From: Epiperipatus broadwayi
Lineage: Eukaryota; Onychophora; Udeonychophora; Euonychophora; Peripatidae
Assembly (NCBI GenBank): GCA_028023455.1
Contig: JAQFVV010000036.1
Span: forward strand, 6,321,576 to 6,385,575
Reading direction: 5' to 3'
DNA: 64,000 nt
This document shows positions 1 through 11,816 of the stretch, in pieces. Within the stretch, counting starts at the first letter, position 1; each line of letters begins with the position of its first letter. A program made the position numbers and the translations under genes. The notes below the pieces were generated by a model. That model was not told the DNA's origin, did no database searches, and saw only the letters and a program-made list of their open reading frames with translations.

Positions 1-80
1 GGTGATTATTTATCTTTTCAACATATGTGTGTTCAAGTGTATCAGTGTTATGAGATAGAGTGTAGAGTGGTGGGACATAA
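1..80 (-). repeat. Partial copy of fold-back family A, cut by the window edge
   Basis: The opening bases, with a run like GATTATTTATCTTTT followed by a C-A-ATATGTGTG stretch and GAGATAGAGTG, match the right arm of the fold-back element at 11081-11816. No coding potential. The rest of the copy would lie upstream of the window. Confidence 0.5.
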
Positions 81-860
81 AGATATTTGTAAAATTACAA
101 AACTTCTACAAAATATTATTCGTGCTATAATTTCATTTAAAACGCTAAATTACTGAGCAATCTAACACAGTTGGGGTGCTGAAATGTTTTTCAATAACAC
201 ATGGCTTCATTGGTCAAATCCAAGAGGTTATATATAACAGTTGAAATAACACTGTATTTTATATATATATAATTAATTGAAAACCATTTAAATATATAAT
301 AATGTTGAATATTAATTTACATTATCTACAAGTTTTATAATCTTTTTTAAGCATAATTTTTGTTAATAAAAAAATCAACCAATGTCTGCCTGTTATGTTT
401 AACAGACATTATCAACAATCTGGAACCAAATTGACATCCCCATCATGCAATTTTTATTTAAACATCATAAAAGTATTAAATTTGATATTAAAGTTCGAAT
501 GTAGCTTTAGTTATCACTTCATATAAGGAAGACTTCCACAACAGAAATCATTAAATGATGTTGCAGAAAAACCTTAAAAAGTTTAGTGTCTCTAATAATT
601 TTTGAATAATATGTACTGTCTAGATAATGAAATCTAGTCAAAATGTCAGTATAATACTTATAAGACTATGACACATCAAGAATGATCACATACATAACAA
701 GTAATCAAATTATCAGATATTTAAAAAAAATGTAAATTAGCACTTTCTCTAGTAATAAAAATAGAAAAACAGTATTTCTATTTTTATTTTTATTTTTCAA
801 GTTTTATTGATTGCATCAGGCTTCATATTTTCAATTATTCATATACATATAATTCCCAAA

Positions 861-884
861 CATATATATATATATATATATATA
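861..884. repeat. (AT)n microsatellite
   Basis: A short pure AT dinucleotide run directly abuts the 5' edge of the RTE 3'-end fragment at 885. Confidence 0.85.
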
Positions 885-1086
885 AGAAATGATAACAGAT
901 GGAAAATTGCAATCTTAAACCAGATTTCAAGAGATTGTAAAAGACCCAGGAATAAACCACATGTGAGATGGCTGGATGAAATAAGAAAGTGTGCAGGGGT
1001 AATGTGAAAAAGAGAAGCTAAAGATGGGAGAAGGTGGAGAGACCTTTATCCTGCAGTGGATTGATAATGGTTGATGACGATGATGC
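885..1086 (+). mobile_element. RTE retrotransposon 3'-terminal fragment
   Basis: The translation runs ARG-like NDNRWKIAILNQISRDCKRP, then PHVRWLDEIRKCAGVM, then a stop. This matches the C-terminal tail of the RTE element at 12.9-16.3 kb (NNRWTIEILNWIPRDCKRP and VRWMDEISKCAGVMWRREAK). It ends with the family's characteristic tail (CTGCAGTGGATTGATAATGG followed by GATGACGATGATG), the microsatellite-like 3' end typical of RTE elements. The fragment is 5'-truncated and carries at least one TGG to TGA change, so it is not functional. Confidence 0.85.
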
Positions 1087-1328
1087 TATATATTCAAATT
1101 TTATTAACTCAGTGCATTTGTCAATCATATCACATCTAACTATTATTTCAGAAGTCAAACCAATCTCTTACTCTGGATGCATTTTTTGAAATACTCAGTT
1201 CATTTTTTCAAGTGAGCAGGGCAAACATAATTTATATTGTAATTTTAACTATTTCAAACTTTTATTTTATTACAATTTTCTGAAAAATATGATCAACGAC
1301 ATGGAAAACATAAATGATTCTCAAGATA

Positions 1329-1372
1329 TGCATTTCTTGTTGAACCAGCACTCACCAGATGGCCCATATCAC
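1329..1372 (+). repeat. Small fragment of fold-back family A
   Basis: GAACCAGCACTCACCAGATGG resembles the recurring start GAACTAGCACTCATCTGTTGG seen at 11200 and near 51370 and 60500. Only about 40 bases match, so this is a weak call. Confidence 0.35.
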
Positions 1373-1625
1373 AATATCTTACCATATCTTTATAATTTGT
1401 TTAGGATTTTATAGATAGCAATTTTCTATACTTTAATTACAAATATCCAACTTTATATATATATAAAATAGACCCTGAGTATATTGCTAGCTTAAAATTC
1501 AAATATAAATTGCAGTCATTCCCCTAATGTTATGTTGCTTGTACTATGAAATTCAGCCTTTATTTTTATTAAAAAGGTAGTATTGCTGAAAAAAAACATA
1601 ACATTGGTGGGGATGGGGATGATGG

Positions 1626-1627
<2 letters not shown>

Positions 1628-1675
<48 letters not shown>

Positions 1676-1699
1676 GTATGTATATATATATATATATAA
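1628..1699. repeat. (AT)n microsatellite with short interruption
   Basis: About 70 bases of AT dinucleotide, broken once by GTGGTATG. Low-complexity translations across it are artefacts. Confidence 0.9.
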
Positions 1700-2275
1700 C
1701 AAACCACATGCACACTTCTTTTTTATAAATCCTGATTTATTATATGAACTATTATAAAGTACAAAAAATTGTCAAACATTTTATATTTTTTATAGACTTT
1801 ATCAAGGAACAACTAAAAAATACATAAAAAAAAAACAATAACTACAAATATTTAACAATAATCCAAATAAATATAACAAATACACATACCTCTTACCTTA
1901 AAACTCTTCTAACAAATAATCTTAAATTTCCATTATATTCGTTTAATTAAATGTCTTTCTTAATATAACCCCTATGATTATTTGATTAAATCAATCTATT
2001 ATCCTCTTTTTTTCAATTAACAACTTGTTCATTACAGGTTTCATTTCATTAATATAAATTTCTTCTTTTATAATTATTTCAAAATGAAGATATTTAAGAA
2101 ACAAATATGATGGAAGTTTAAAATTGTTTGTTAGAAGAGTTTTAACATGAGTTATTTGTATTAGTTATAGGTATTTGGATTATTGTGGAATATTTGTATT
2201 TATATTTGTTTCTTTATGTATTTTTTAGTTGTTTCTTGCTAAAGACTATATAAGAATATAGTAGAAATGTTGCAG

Positions 2276-2430
2276 TATTTTATGTCCACTCCATACGTTC
2301 TTGTCATTGCAGCTGTTATTACTATGTGATTATTCATATAGTATACGAACATGGATGGGCTTCTCACCAACATGCATGGTCTTTCTTCTCAGTTGCCTGA
2401 TAAGGCAGAATGAATATATGTGTAAATGAT
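2276..2430 (+). mobile_element. RTE 5' untranslated-region fragment with internal deletion
   Basis: The run GTCCACTCCATACGTTCTTG and the following TATAGTATACGAACAT segment match the 5' region of the RTE copies at 39.9 kb (plus) and about 16.0 kb (minus). The segment between the CCAACATGCAT motif and GGTCTTTCTTCTCAG is missing relative to the 40.0 kb copy, which has about 65 extra bases there. There is no coding sequence. Confidence 0.7.
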
Positions 2431-4013
2431 AAATATTTTTCCAATACATATATACAACTATGATGATGATAATAATTCATATAATAAATATAGATTTATA
2501 AAAAAGTTTACATGTATTTGTTTTTTATATCTATTGAAATTAATGGCCTATTTTTAAAATAGCATACTGTGTTTTTTGTTATTGATTTACATATATACAT
2601 GAGAATATTAGAATTAATATATACATAGATGATGATTATTAGAGTCAGATCAATGATGATGGGAAGCAAGATTAAAAAATTGGATAGAACAGGAGCCCTT
2701 GATGTTGTATTATTATCAGAAAAAGTTAAATAATAAAATTAATATTAAGTAGATTATATTCCATTTGCCACTCTTATATATATTTTTAAAAATATATACA
2801 TATAATTAGTAATAATTTCATTGAGTCATACATTATACAGCTACTTTTGGAACAATTCATGGCTGAATATAAAAATACTCAACATATACTTATGTATATG
2901 CTGAATAGAAGTCTGTACTTTACAAAGTTACTGACCATTTATCTAACATTTTGACAATGAGGGTGAGAATTTACAGACATCACACTTGAAAGTAGTATTA
3001 TGATCCAACATAAAGTTTGGCCATTTAATAGTGTGTTTTTCAAATTTTTAAATAAAACGAGTTTGGCATTATTTTGAAAATGCTGAATTCCAATTTGAAT
3101 TAAAGATATTCTAGACAAGTAATTACTGAAAGTATGTGAATAAAAATAATATAATTTAATCACATATTAAGCTGAGTTAAGAGATTAAACTGTTTATATA
3201 AATATATACATTAGATGGGCATGTTGGTTCTTGGGTTTTTGAAAATGATATAAAAGTGCGTTTAGAGTCCATTATTAACTATTCAGTGCAAATCATCAAA
3301 TATTGTATACTTAATACTTTGCAAAACAGGGTGACTTCAGGATAGACAGGTCAAAAGAATGATAATTTGTCAATTATTGACATTTGATATTGATGACACC
3401 AATAGACAATTTTTATGACTAAAATTCATGAGAAGAATTATTGTAGTAGAGTATGAAAAGTACCTTGAAAGATATTTCTTAATCTAAGTAGTGAAAACCA
3501 ATATTTATATTATTATTTTTGAAATGACTTATTAAGGAGCTGCTCGAAATGTGGCAATCATTACGCTCATGCCATACTGTATAGTTTCTCAAGAGATGGA
3601 AAAATGCCTTTTTATAAGGTAGAAAAAAGCTTTAAAATAATATTCTACTTTCTGTAAGATAGTTGAGTATGTTGATCTTATCTATGAGTAGATCTTATAG
3701 AATTTGATACTAAAGTTTAAGCTGTTTTCAACTGATTAAATAAAGTATACAAAGATCTGCCAAAATCTTCATCAAAGATTTAGAATATGTTTAAGATTTG
3801 ATTTTTATGAAAATAACTCAAACTTCATGTAAGCTATAGATCAGCTTTAATATTAAAGATATATATAACTTCTATAATATATGTAGGCACACAGAATAAA
3901 CTTCCATTATTTAAACTAAAAATGATTTCAACTCAATAAAATATTTCTTTCCTTAATTTGAATAAAAAAATAATAGTAAAGAATATAAAAATGAAGATAT
4001 TTATTGATAAAAA

Positions 4014-4133
4014 GAATGAGTTAATCTTATTTATCTTCTTTAGTTTGGACTATAGAAAATGAAAATATAAGTATTGATATAAATAATGAGTTATCTTATT
4101 TATCTTCTTTAGTTTGGACTATAGAAAATGAAG
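4014..4133. repeat. Tandem duplication, about 70-bp unit, two copies
   Basis: The segment ATGAGTTA..CTTATTTATCTTC..TTTAGTTTGGACTATAGAAAATGAA occurs near 4016-4062 and again near 4087-4133. The copies are nearly identical, suggesting a recent local duplication. Confidence 0.8.
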
Positions 4134-4200
4134 CTACATCCAATAGTATAAAGCTTTTGATATGTATATTCAACATTTAAACTCACAAATTAATTAAAAA

Positions 4201-4823
4201 ATGATTATTAAACCCAACAACATTCATGGTGTAATTTACCTGCATTCTTATATTCCAATTTCATGTAAATTGGCTGGCTTCAAATGTTTTTTGTATAGAA
4301 ACTATAAATTATGTAAGTTTAAAGCAGACAGAAAAGACAATGTTAAAAACTATATAAAAGACTTAGTCAATTCTGGGTATAATATTAATATATTAGATAT
4401 AACACTTAAAAAATTCTATTCATTTTTAAATATTAGGAACATTAATAACAATATTAATGCATAGATTAGCCTTTATTTTATACCACATATATCTAAAATG
4501 ATGAAAACAATGTCCTCAGTGATTTCAATATTAGTTTTAGAAGCCCTATTAATCTTAATCAAATTTTGAATAATTCTAAAGATAAATTATCTACAAACCA
4601 AGCTCTGCAAATAGTGTTTAAAATTAAATGTAATGAACTGACATATAATGCAATTTATTACGGTGACTCTTGTTCCAACTGTGCTACAAGGTTAGCACAG
4701 CAAAAATGTATACATAAACATGTTAAAACAGATCCTAATATTAAATCTATATTTTTAGAACATAAAATGAAGTTTGGCCACAATTGCAATCCTCTTAATA
4801 TTAAAGTCATTTGCACTGATTAA
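4201..4823 (+). pseudogene. Degraded Penelope-like element: RT C-terminal linker and GIY-YIG domain
   Basis: Two frames in series carry PLE hallmarks. The first (4201-4464) contains YIPISCKLAGFKCFLYRNYK followed by VKNYIKDLVNSGYNI, the linker seen in PLEs between the reverse transcriptase and the endonuclease (pattern P.S.K..GF...L.R.Y.IC, then I...L..NGY). The second (4566-4823) has FKIKCNEL, then AIYYGDSCSN, ATRLAQQKCIHKHV and FLEHKMKFGHNCNP, which correspond to the Cys, YYG-[ED]-[ST], R...H and H...GH elements of a PLE GIY-YIG nuclease. About 100 bp between the frames contains stops and a probable frameshift, and the RT catalytic core is absent, so the copy is 5'-truncated and dead. Family assignment rests on motif recognition only. 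Confidence 0.65.
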
Positions 4824-5927
4824 GATATAAAAATAAAATATAAATAGACTGTTTTATTGCAAATAACATCAATGTAATAAACTAGAAAGACTCATTCATT
4901 GCATGTCATGTAAATAGTATGTATAAATTTTTAACTTATAAATTCTATTTATATAAACTTATAGCAGTTCTAGGAATATAACTGACCTAGTCGAAAGCAA
5001 TGCTTAGAAATAATATTTTATTAAATTTATAAACTTTCCAGAATAGTTTACCTTTTTTAAAATGATTTTGTTTAATACAGTATTACTTATTTTAAATTTT
5101 GCAACCAAATAACAATCATATTGGAATTTTCTGCGAAGTTTAATTTTTTTTCTGTTCAAATATATATTTCTTTTGCATTTTACATTAAAATACAAAAATA
5201 AATTAAATTGTTTATTACTCAAGAGTTTACTTGAAGTTTAATCATTGGAATGATGGATTTGAAATTTGTGATGTTTGAATTTTTACAACAGTCTCTGTTT
5301 TTCTACCATTGTATAAACCATGGAGAGAAAACTCATCAAATAGTTTATTGGTTCATGAGCATTAGAATTGGCAGAGATAGACTGCATATGGTATTGCTTA
5401 ATAAATCTTATCCAGTGTTATCTATATTCATAGACCGAATTTCTAGCATATGGCTTCTGACCACCAGATCAGAATATAGTGCACCTGAATATCTGGATCT
5501 AATATATCTTTTTCTATCAGACATAGTTCATTTTTTGGTACATTATATTTATAAAATCTAGTAGAATTAAATCCAGATCTAAATCTTTTTAGTAACAAAA
5601 GCTATAAGTTAGAAATTAAGTTAAGGATAGGTTCTAGATAGTGATTTATTCAAACTTAAGCTAGATAGAAGAATAGGAACATAAAAATATATTCTACTTA
5701 AAAATAATGTGTAGTCAAAGGGTATGTGATGTTCTGTTGGCCTTAGTATTTAAATTGAAAGATATATCAATATTTCTGCTGGGGATATTCCCACATATAG
5801 TGAGAAACTCAATCTGATATTTTTTTTTTTTGATAGCTTATTATATTATGGAACTTATATCAGTAATTTGATTGGTTACATATAATCTTGTAGAGTAGTT
5901 TTAAATTATTATATGCATATGCCCACC

Positions 5928-6335
5928 CCCAAACCACTCAAAGAAGTTGTTCATTCAGACCACTCAAAGAAGTATGGAGAGATGCATGTTAGGAGTAACA
6001 AGAAGAGATTGAAAACTCAATATATGGGTAAGAGAACAAACAGGTATTATTGATCTCATTGAAAAAATTAAAAGACTGAAGTGGAATTAGGTTTGACATA
6101 TTGCTAGAAGAGATAATAATAGATGGACAATTGAAATCTTAAACTGGATTTCAAGAGACTGCAAAAGACCCAGAAAGAGACCACATGTAAGATGGATGGA
6201 TGAAATAAGAAAGTGTGCAGGAGTGATGTGGAGAAGAAAAGCTAAAGATCAGAGAAGATGGTTTGAACTTGGAGAGACCTTCATTCTGCAGTGGATTGAT
6301 AATGGTTGATAATGATGATGATATGCACACGCACA
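5928..6335 (+). mobile_element. RTE retrotransposon 3'-terminal fragment
   Basis: Frames read ERCMLGVTRRD, then IWVREQTGIIDLIEKIKRLK, NNRWTIEILNWISRDCKRP, VRWMDEIRKCAGVMWRRKA and RWFELGETFILQWIDNG. This is the C-terminal region of the same family as the 12.9-16.3 kb element. It ends with a TGATAATGATGATG tail. In-frame stops (for example TAG after KWN) show decay. The fragment begins with a short direct duplication of ACCACTCAAAGAAGT. Confidence 0.85.
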
Positions 6336-6339
6336 CACA

Positions 6340-7570
6340 TATATATTAAATTGAAAGATTTTTTCCCCAAAGAGTCACTGCTTTATAATAACTTTTACTG
6401 ACTTCTACTAATTGGACACTTGACAGTGATAGATGCAATCCAATTGGAATATTAGAATTGTGCTAATATTGAAAGCAAACAAATGTATACACAGACAATC
6501 TGAAATATACATCCAATTCCCACATGTATATAACCATTTATCTCAAGTTCATTTCTATATGTAGACACAGGATATTAGTACAAAAATTTTATTGCAGTTT
6601 CAGCCAGATGACTGTAGATTTGATCCATGAAAATATTGATTCAGGTTTGATTTAATATTACAACAAGCAACCACATAGACTAATAAACTCAAGGTTTATC
6701 ATTACATCTTTTACTTATAAAAACTTCACTCTTTTATATTACAATATACATATATTGGTAAAAGAAAGTTGACTTGACACTAGATTGAGGTTGTTATTGA
6801 TATTGGGATTATCTAAGTGTTGATTAATTTAATTGTTTATTCTGCATAATTTATACATTTATCTATACATTTTCTGATTCTGTATTTAATTTTATGAATC
6901 ATTGAACTTATAAAACATAAAATAATATTTATAATTATGTCATTAATGTATTAGTTAAAACCAAGTACTTTCTGTGACTATGATAAATTAAATGAAAATA
7001 TACAGAATTTATGACTGTTTGTATGATTTTATCTGAGTATAATGTTTGACAGAAAACTAAAAAATATGAAAATATCTTGTAAATAACTATTGGATTTATT
7101 TTATTATGTAAATATTGTAGTTATTTTTAGTAAAATTTCAATTTAGACAAAAAATCATTGCATGTAATTTGATGATAGCTTTATAATTTGTGAAATCATT
7201 TCTAGTATGTGGGATGATTAACTATATATTAATTTAACACAGAATGTAGTTATATGAGTTTCAGGATGCTAAAGTGGAGTATCCACTTGCATGCTCATAA
7301 TCACAGTTTTAAATTCAAACTGAGTAAATCTTTCCAAAAGGCTTAGAATTTTTCTTTCAGGTACCTGGCAAATTGCAAACTTAGCTAACTATCCAATAAT
7401 GATTAGTAAATAGGTATGTAGCTCTTTTTGATGGGTAGGTAAAACATGGATGAAAAAATGTTCAATTACACCTAACCATTGGCAATCTAATGAGGTCTAC
7501 TTTCTCCTTCCCTATTCTAAATGATATGCTATTGGTGATAACAAAGGCTGTTTTTTAATAGCATTATAAT
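6340..7570. other. No supported feature
   Basis: AT-rich sequence with only short accidental ORFs. No RNA gene, repeat with a second copy in this window, or coding signal was recognised. Confidence 0.5.
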
Positions 7571-7574
7571 TATG

Positions 7575-7870
7575 ATTTATAATATATATTAAGGCTATAA
7601 CCTTAAGACTATGCATCTAAAATTCGACAGTATGGTCCTCTACAAACCTAAACCCAAGATTAATGACTTAAGAAGACAAGAGGGGCCACTTTTATCTTCG
7701 ACCCAATTTCTAAATATATAGACGAATCTAAAGCATTTTGATTTGAGAGCATGAAGCTATTAACCACTTACTGATTAAGTCCACAATTTCTATAAAACTA
7801 ATATATGCAAAATCTTGATTTACAACGAGTTAGTATGAAGTTCTTATAATTAGAAATCTTTTAAAACAAT
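7575..7870 (+). repeat. MITE-like repeat family M, copy 1
   Basis: Begins with AAGGCTATAACCTTAAGACT and contains AGCATTTTGATTTGAGAGC, then TGATTAAGTCCACAATTTCT. The same ordered blocks recur at 7932-8058, 27340-27778 and, reversed, inside 52630-52985. There is no ORF. It is probably a non-autonomous element, but the termini cannot be fixed by eye. Confidence 0.65.
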
Positions 7871-7931
7871 TTAAAGTTATAATTAATAATTTGTAAAGCA
7901 CATATTCATTACGTAAGTAATATATATTTAT

Positions 7932-8058
7932 TAAGGCTAAAACCTTAAGACTATGCGCCTAAAATTCGACAGTAGAGACTCTACAAATCTAAACACAATA
8001 TTAACGATCTTAAAAGACAAGAGCAGTCACTCTTATCTTTCACCTAATTTCTAAATAT
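7932..8058 (+). repeat. MITE-like repeat family M, copy 2 (5' part)
   Basis: AAGGCTAAAACCTTAAGACT followed by GCGCCTAAAATTCGACAG repeats the first about 125 bp of the copy at 7575. The SINE inserted at 8071 interrupts this unit's right side. Confidence 0.65.
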
Positions 8059-8070
8059 ATATTTATGATT

Positions 8071-8176
8071 TTTTTTTCTCATGTGTAATAGCATCAGCCG
8101 GGAAGCGAACTCGCACAAACACAGGACAACTGCTTGTAAAGGGGCCGTCGCTGACCTATCGACCACCAATGCTTGA
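8071..8176 (-). mobile_element. tRNA-derived SINE, minus strand
   Basis: Read on the minus strand: GCATTGGTGGTCGATAGGTC (tRNA 5' end and A box), then a box-B-like GTTCGCTTCCCGG, CTGATGCTA and a CATGAGAAAAAAAA tail. It is flanked by a short target duplication like ATATTTATGATT on both sides, with about 100 bp between. The same SINE recurs at 21002, 27394, 38693, 39310 and 47348. It has no protein and would depend on a LINE for movement. Confidence 0.85.
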
Positions 8177-8179
8177 CAT

Positions 8180-10824
8180 ATTTATGATTTATATTAAGAG
8201 TTCATATATACTGTACAAAAATTTATTCAAAATTAGTATACATTTTATAACAATGCTTTTTCTTCTTTTATTCAGTTTCTAGTAAAAAGTAAAACCGTTT
8301 TGCTGTAATCAATATTATTTTGATGGGATAAGTTTCTTTGTTTCTCTTTTAAATAAATAAAAAGTTACTTTTAAAAAAAAACAAAAAACGTGATATTGTT
8401 TAATAAGATATAAATTATACTATATAAAGGTTAAGAATTTATATATATATTTTGTTTTAACCTACTACTTTTAAAATATGTGACATTAGCAAGAATTAAA
8501 TAGTTATTGAAGCAAAGAATAGGAGAGTTATATTTTACAATTTTTTTAAATATACATAAATAATAAGTTTTGGAAAATATAATGTAGACATTCTCAAAGG
8601 AGAAAATTTCTCATTTCCAGAGCAAAATGGATCAATTTCTTGCAATTTATTATAAAGACTGATTCACAGATGTAAAACAATTTTCCACAGAAGTGACCAG
8701 CTTATATTTCAATTGAATCTTTTTCAACTTTCTCAAGCCTAGTGCATGTTGAGGATTGTTGTGATAATGTAAAATGTTTGCTGGATTGTGGGCCCTGCAG
8801 TATATTTATTTTAGAATGTTTATTATCACAATTTTAGTTAATATCATAAACATAGAAAATAAATAATATCTTTATAATGATTCTATTTATTTTTTGGTTA
8901 ATGATTAAACCTGCATTACAGAAACAGCTTACTTAAAATCTTCTTTTCTCATGTAATAATGACAATATATTTTTAAAATTAATTAGTTAAGGGACATTAT
9001 AATTTTCTTTTTAATAATTTAGTATTATTTTAGAAAAAAACTCCAAATATCTCTCAAGGACATCTTAGTTCTGAGAAAAATGATGGTACTTTATTATAAT
9101 ACTGACTGGGTATTTTTAAGAGAATTAAAAGACGTATATATGAGAGTCAGTTTAGAATCCTCAACAACTCAATTTCAATTTACTGCTTACGAACACAAAT
9201 TTTTTTAATTGAGGATTTTTAAATAATGTTCTATAAAGCATGATGTAAATTCAGCTTTTAATCATGGAAAATATCACAGCATACATATATAATGAAAAGA
9301 ACGACAAAAAGGACTGTTTATATAGAGAAATATGATGCTACTTTTTTTATTTAAAGGAGATAGAGATAGCTAGATGAGACTATGATCAAGCGATACAATG
9401 TTATCTTCATCAGTAGCCCATTGTCTGCCACCACGGTATTTAGAATTATATCATATGCTTTAATAAATTCCTTATAGTTTTATAATGCATAAAATTGATC
9501 ATATCACATAGCGTCCATTGATCACTTAAGCTTACCGTAAGTAGCTATAGGGTAAGATGAAGATAATGGTTCTTGATAATATATATTTATACCCACAATG
9601 TTTAAGTAAAAAAAAATATTTCACTTTTTACTTAAAATATAGATTTGTGTGTGCGTGTTTTAAGTTTTATCTTTTTTGAGATGATTAATATTTGAAAGAA
9701 TTTTGTCTGCATTGTGCAGGTTTCCGAAAAGTAAGAAAGTGAAGGTAAAAAAAAAAAAATAGTTATAACTTTCTGTAATAAAAAAGGTTTAATTAATTTA
9801 AAAATATCTTTAGAGAAAATCTAACAGTTGCTCATATTATTATATAAACTTGTAAAATAAACTTTTAATATTTTGATTTTTACTTCATCTTAAAATACAT
9901 TCGGGAATTAGAAAATTTTTTCAATGGATGTTTATTTAAGATTAACCAACTGAGATAAAATTTCTTGATGTTTAATGCTTTTGAAAGTGCTTACAGGATC
10001 GGGAAAAAAAGGTCACATGATCAATAACTATTTCATCAGAAAATTAACTTCAAGCCTAATAATGCTTATTGTGATTGAGTTTTATGTTTATAAAAAGATG
10101 TACTTTCAATTACTTGGAAAAAATTTGTAATTTAATATAATTTTCTCAGAAGGGGAAAAGTTGTATATATGTATTTACGCATACGTATTATATTAAAAAC
10201 TCACAAAAAAACAATTTATAGTAATGATAAAGTTATATATTTGATAGTTGTTATGTTACTAAAATAAGAAAAAATACAGTGTTTAAGACATTTACTGTGA
10301 CGATTACTTTTACAATATAAAAGACATTACTTTTTCTTTTAATGCAAGATTTGGAACACGGAATTATATAATACATTACAACGTTCATAGTTAAAAGTTT
10401 CTAATTATTATTTACAAATAATATTAATAACAACCACACCTTTGTTGTTAGTGGGCAATAGACTTCCTCTCCAAAATATTTTAGTGATTTTGAGCATGAT
10501 TTTTACGAGAGAGATATACTTCATATAAGTTATTAAAATTATCTCATAGATAGACCTCAAAAGGGCAATATTATTGCTTTCATTAGATAGATGCGGATGA
10601 GAATAGGATAAGCCAAGATATGAAATTAGGCTTGGTGTTGGAATACTTCAAAAAGTAGATTTTACTTCAGATATTAAGATATTGGTGCAAAATATCAAAT
10701 AATTGGACCATGTGAAAAGATTGAAATATGTAACCATTTTAAATTCATCTCTAGTGTTTTATTTTTTTCTCACTATCTTTGCTTTATTTTTCGTCTGGAG
10801 TTAGAATGATCATATTCGTTTATG
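8180..10824. other. No supported feature
   Basis: AT-rich, poly(A)/poly(T)-studded sequence without a recognised gene or multi-copy repeat. A weak inverted pair (ATCTTCATC near 9403 and GATGAAGAT near 9557) was noted but is too short to call an element. Confidence 0.45.
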
Positions 10825-10857
10825 AGTGATTGATAATGGTAATGATGATGATCATAT
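10825..10857 (+). repeat. Probable RTE 3' tail scrap
   Basis: AGTGATTGATAATGGTAATG followed by ATGATGATC resembles the AGTGGATTGATAATGGTTGA-(GAT)n terminus of the RTE copies. It is only about 30 bases, so chance similarity remains possible. Confidence 0.35.
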
Positions 10858-10928
10858 GATTCGTTTTGGGGGAAGTTGCAAAATATTGAAACTACAAAAT
10901 GGCAAGTAGAGAATATAGTTTTATTTAA

Positions 10929-11020
10929 CAAAGCAAAACTCTCCATACAGTAATGCCATCTTGTGCCAACAAGAGCAATTATGTGCTAGTATGAGATAGT
11001 GATCACATGATGTTTAATAC
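10929..11020 (+). repeat. Fold-back family B, deleted copy
   Basis: Starts GCAAAACTCTCCATACAGTA and ends GATAGTGATCACATGATG, the two ends of the larger copies at 53890-54375 and 56316-56555, but lacks most of the interior. Confidence 0.6.
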
Positions 11021-11080
11021 TTTTATTTAATTTATCCAGTTAAGAATTTTACTTCTCACTACTCTGTCTGTAATTAGAAA

Positions 11081-11816
11081 GGATTGGAACCCAGACTTAC
11101 AAGCTCCCTTCAGTTATCTTCTCTATTGTATATAATCAGCACACATGATCACATACATGTGAAAAAATAATAATTTAACAATATATGTATTTCCTGCTGA
11201 ACTAGCACTCATCTGTTGGTTTGGATCATCATCTCCCCACCACACCTATATATATATATATATATATATAATCAGTGCTTGGCTTATATTAAGATAGCAA
11301 ATCTTTAAACTTTAATGGGCAAGCTTCAAACTTCTCTACTCTCCAACTCTTCAGTCTTTCATATCATTAAAAATCTGATAATGCCATGTTCAAAGCTCTT
11401 GTTTTCCAATTTTATTGTCATACCCCCATATTGGGCATGTCATTCTGGTTCTGTGTTACATGATCAACCTGGATATGACAATAAAATTGGCAAACAAGGG
11501 GTTTGAACATGCCATCATCAGATTTTCAATGATATAGAAGGCTGAAGAGTTAGAGAGTGAATACGATTGAAGATTGTCCATTAAAGTTTGAATATTTTCT
11601 ATCTTAATATAAACCAAGCACTGATTATATATGTGTGCATATATATCCGATATGGGAGATGATGATCTAGACAAAGTGATGAGTTCTTGTTCAGCATGAA
11701 ATTTGTATATTGGAGATTATTTATCTTTTTCACGTATGTGTGATCATATATGTTGGTTGTATAAGATGGAGTGGATGACTGAAGGGTGATTGAAAGTCTA
11801 GGTTCAAATTCCCTCT
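11081..11816. mobile_element. Fold-back element, family A, with about 360-bp arms
   Basis: The left arm starts GGATTGGAACCCAGACTT and the right arm ends AAGTCTAGGTTCAAATTCCC. Read inward, the blocks are mirrored: TGATCACATACATGTG against CACGTATGTGTGATCA, AGCACTCATC against GATGAGTTCTTG, ATCATCATCTCCC against GGGAGATGATGATC, and TATTAAGATAG against CTATCTTAATA. The centre near 11456 has TTTTATTGTCATA against TATGACAATAAAA. No coding capacity is present; the two short ORFs in it lie in the arms. Partial copies occur at 1, 1329, 51225 and 60490. Confidence 0.8.

Noticed and set aside
5250-5561. 103-codon frame
   Set aside because: No motif recognised; it lies downstream of the PLE remnant, but its content does not match any PLE region.
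9397-9573. Inverted repeat ATCTTCATC/GATGAAGAT
   Set aside because: Arms too short and imperfect to distinguish from chance in AT-rich DNA.
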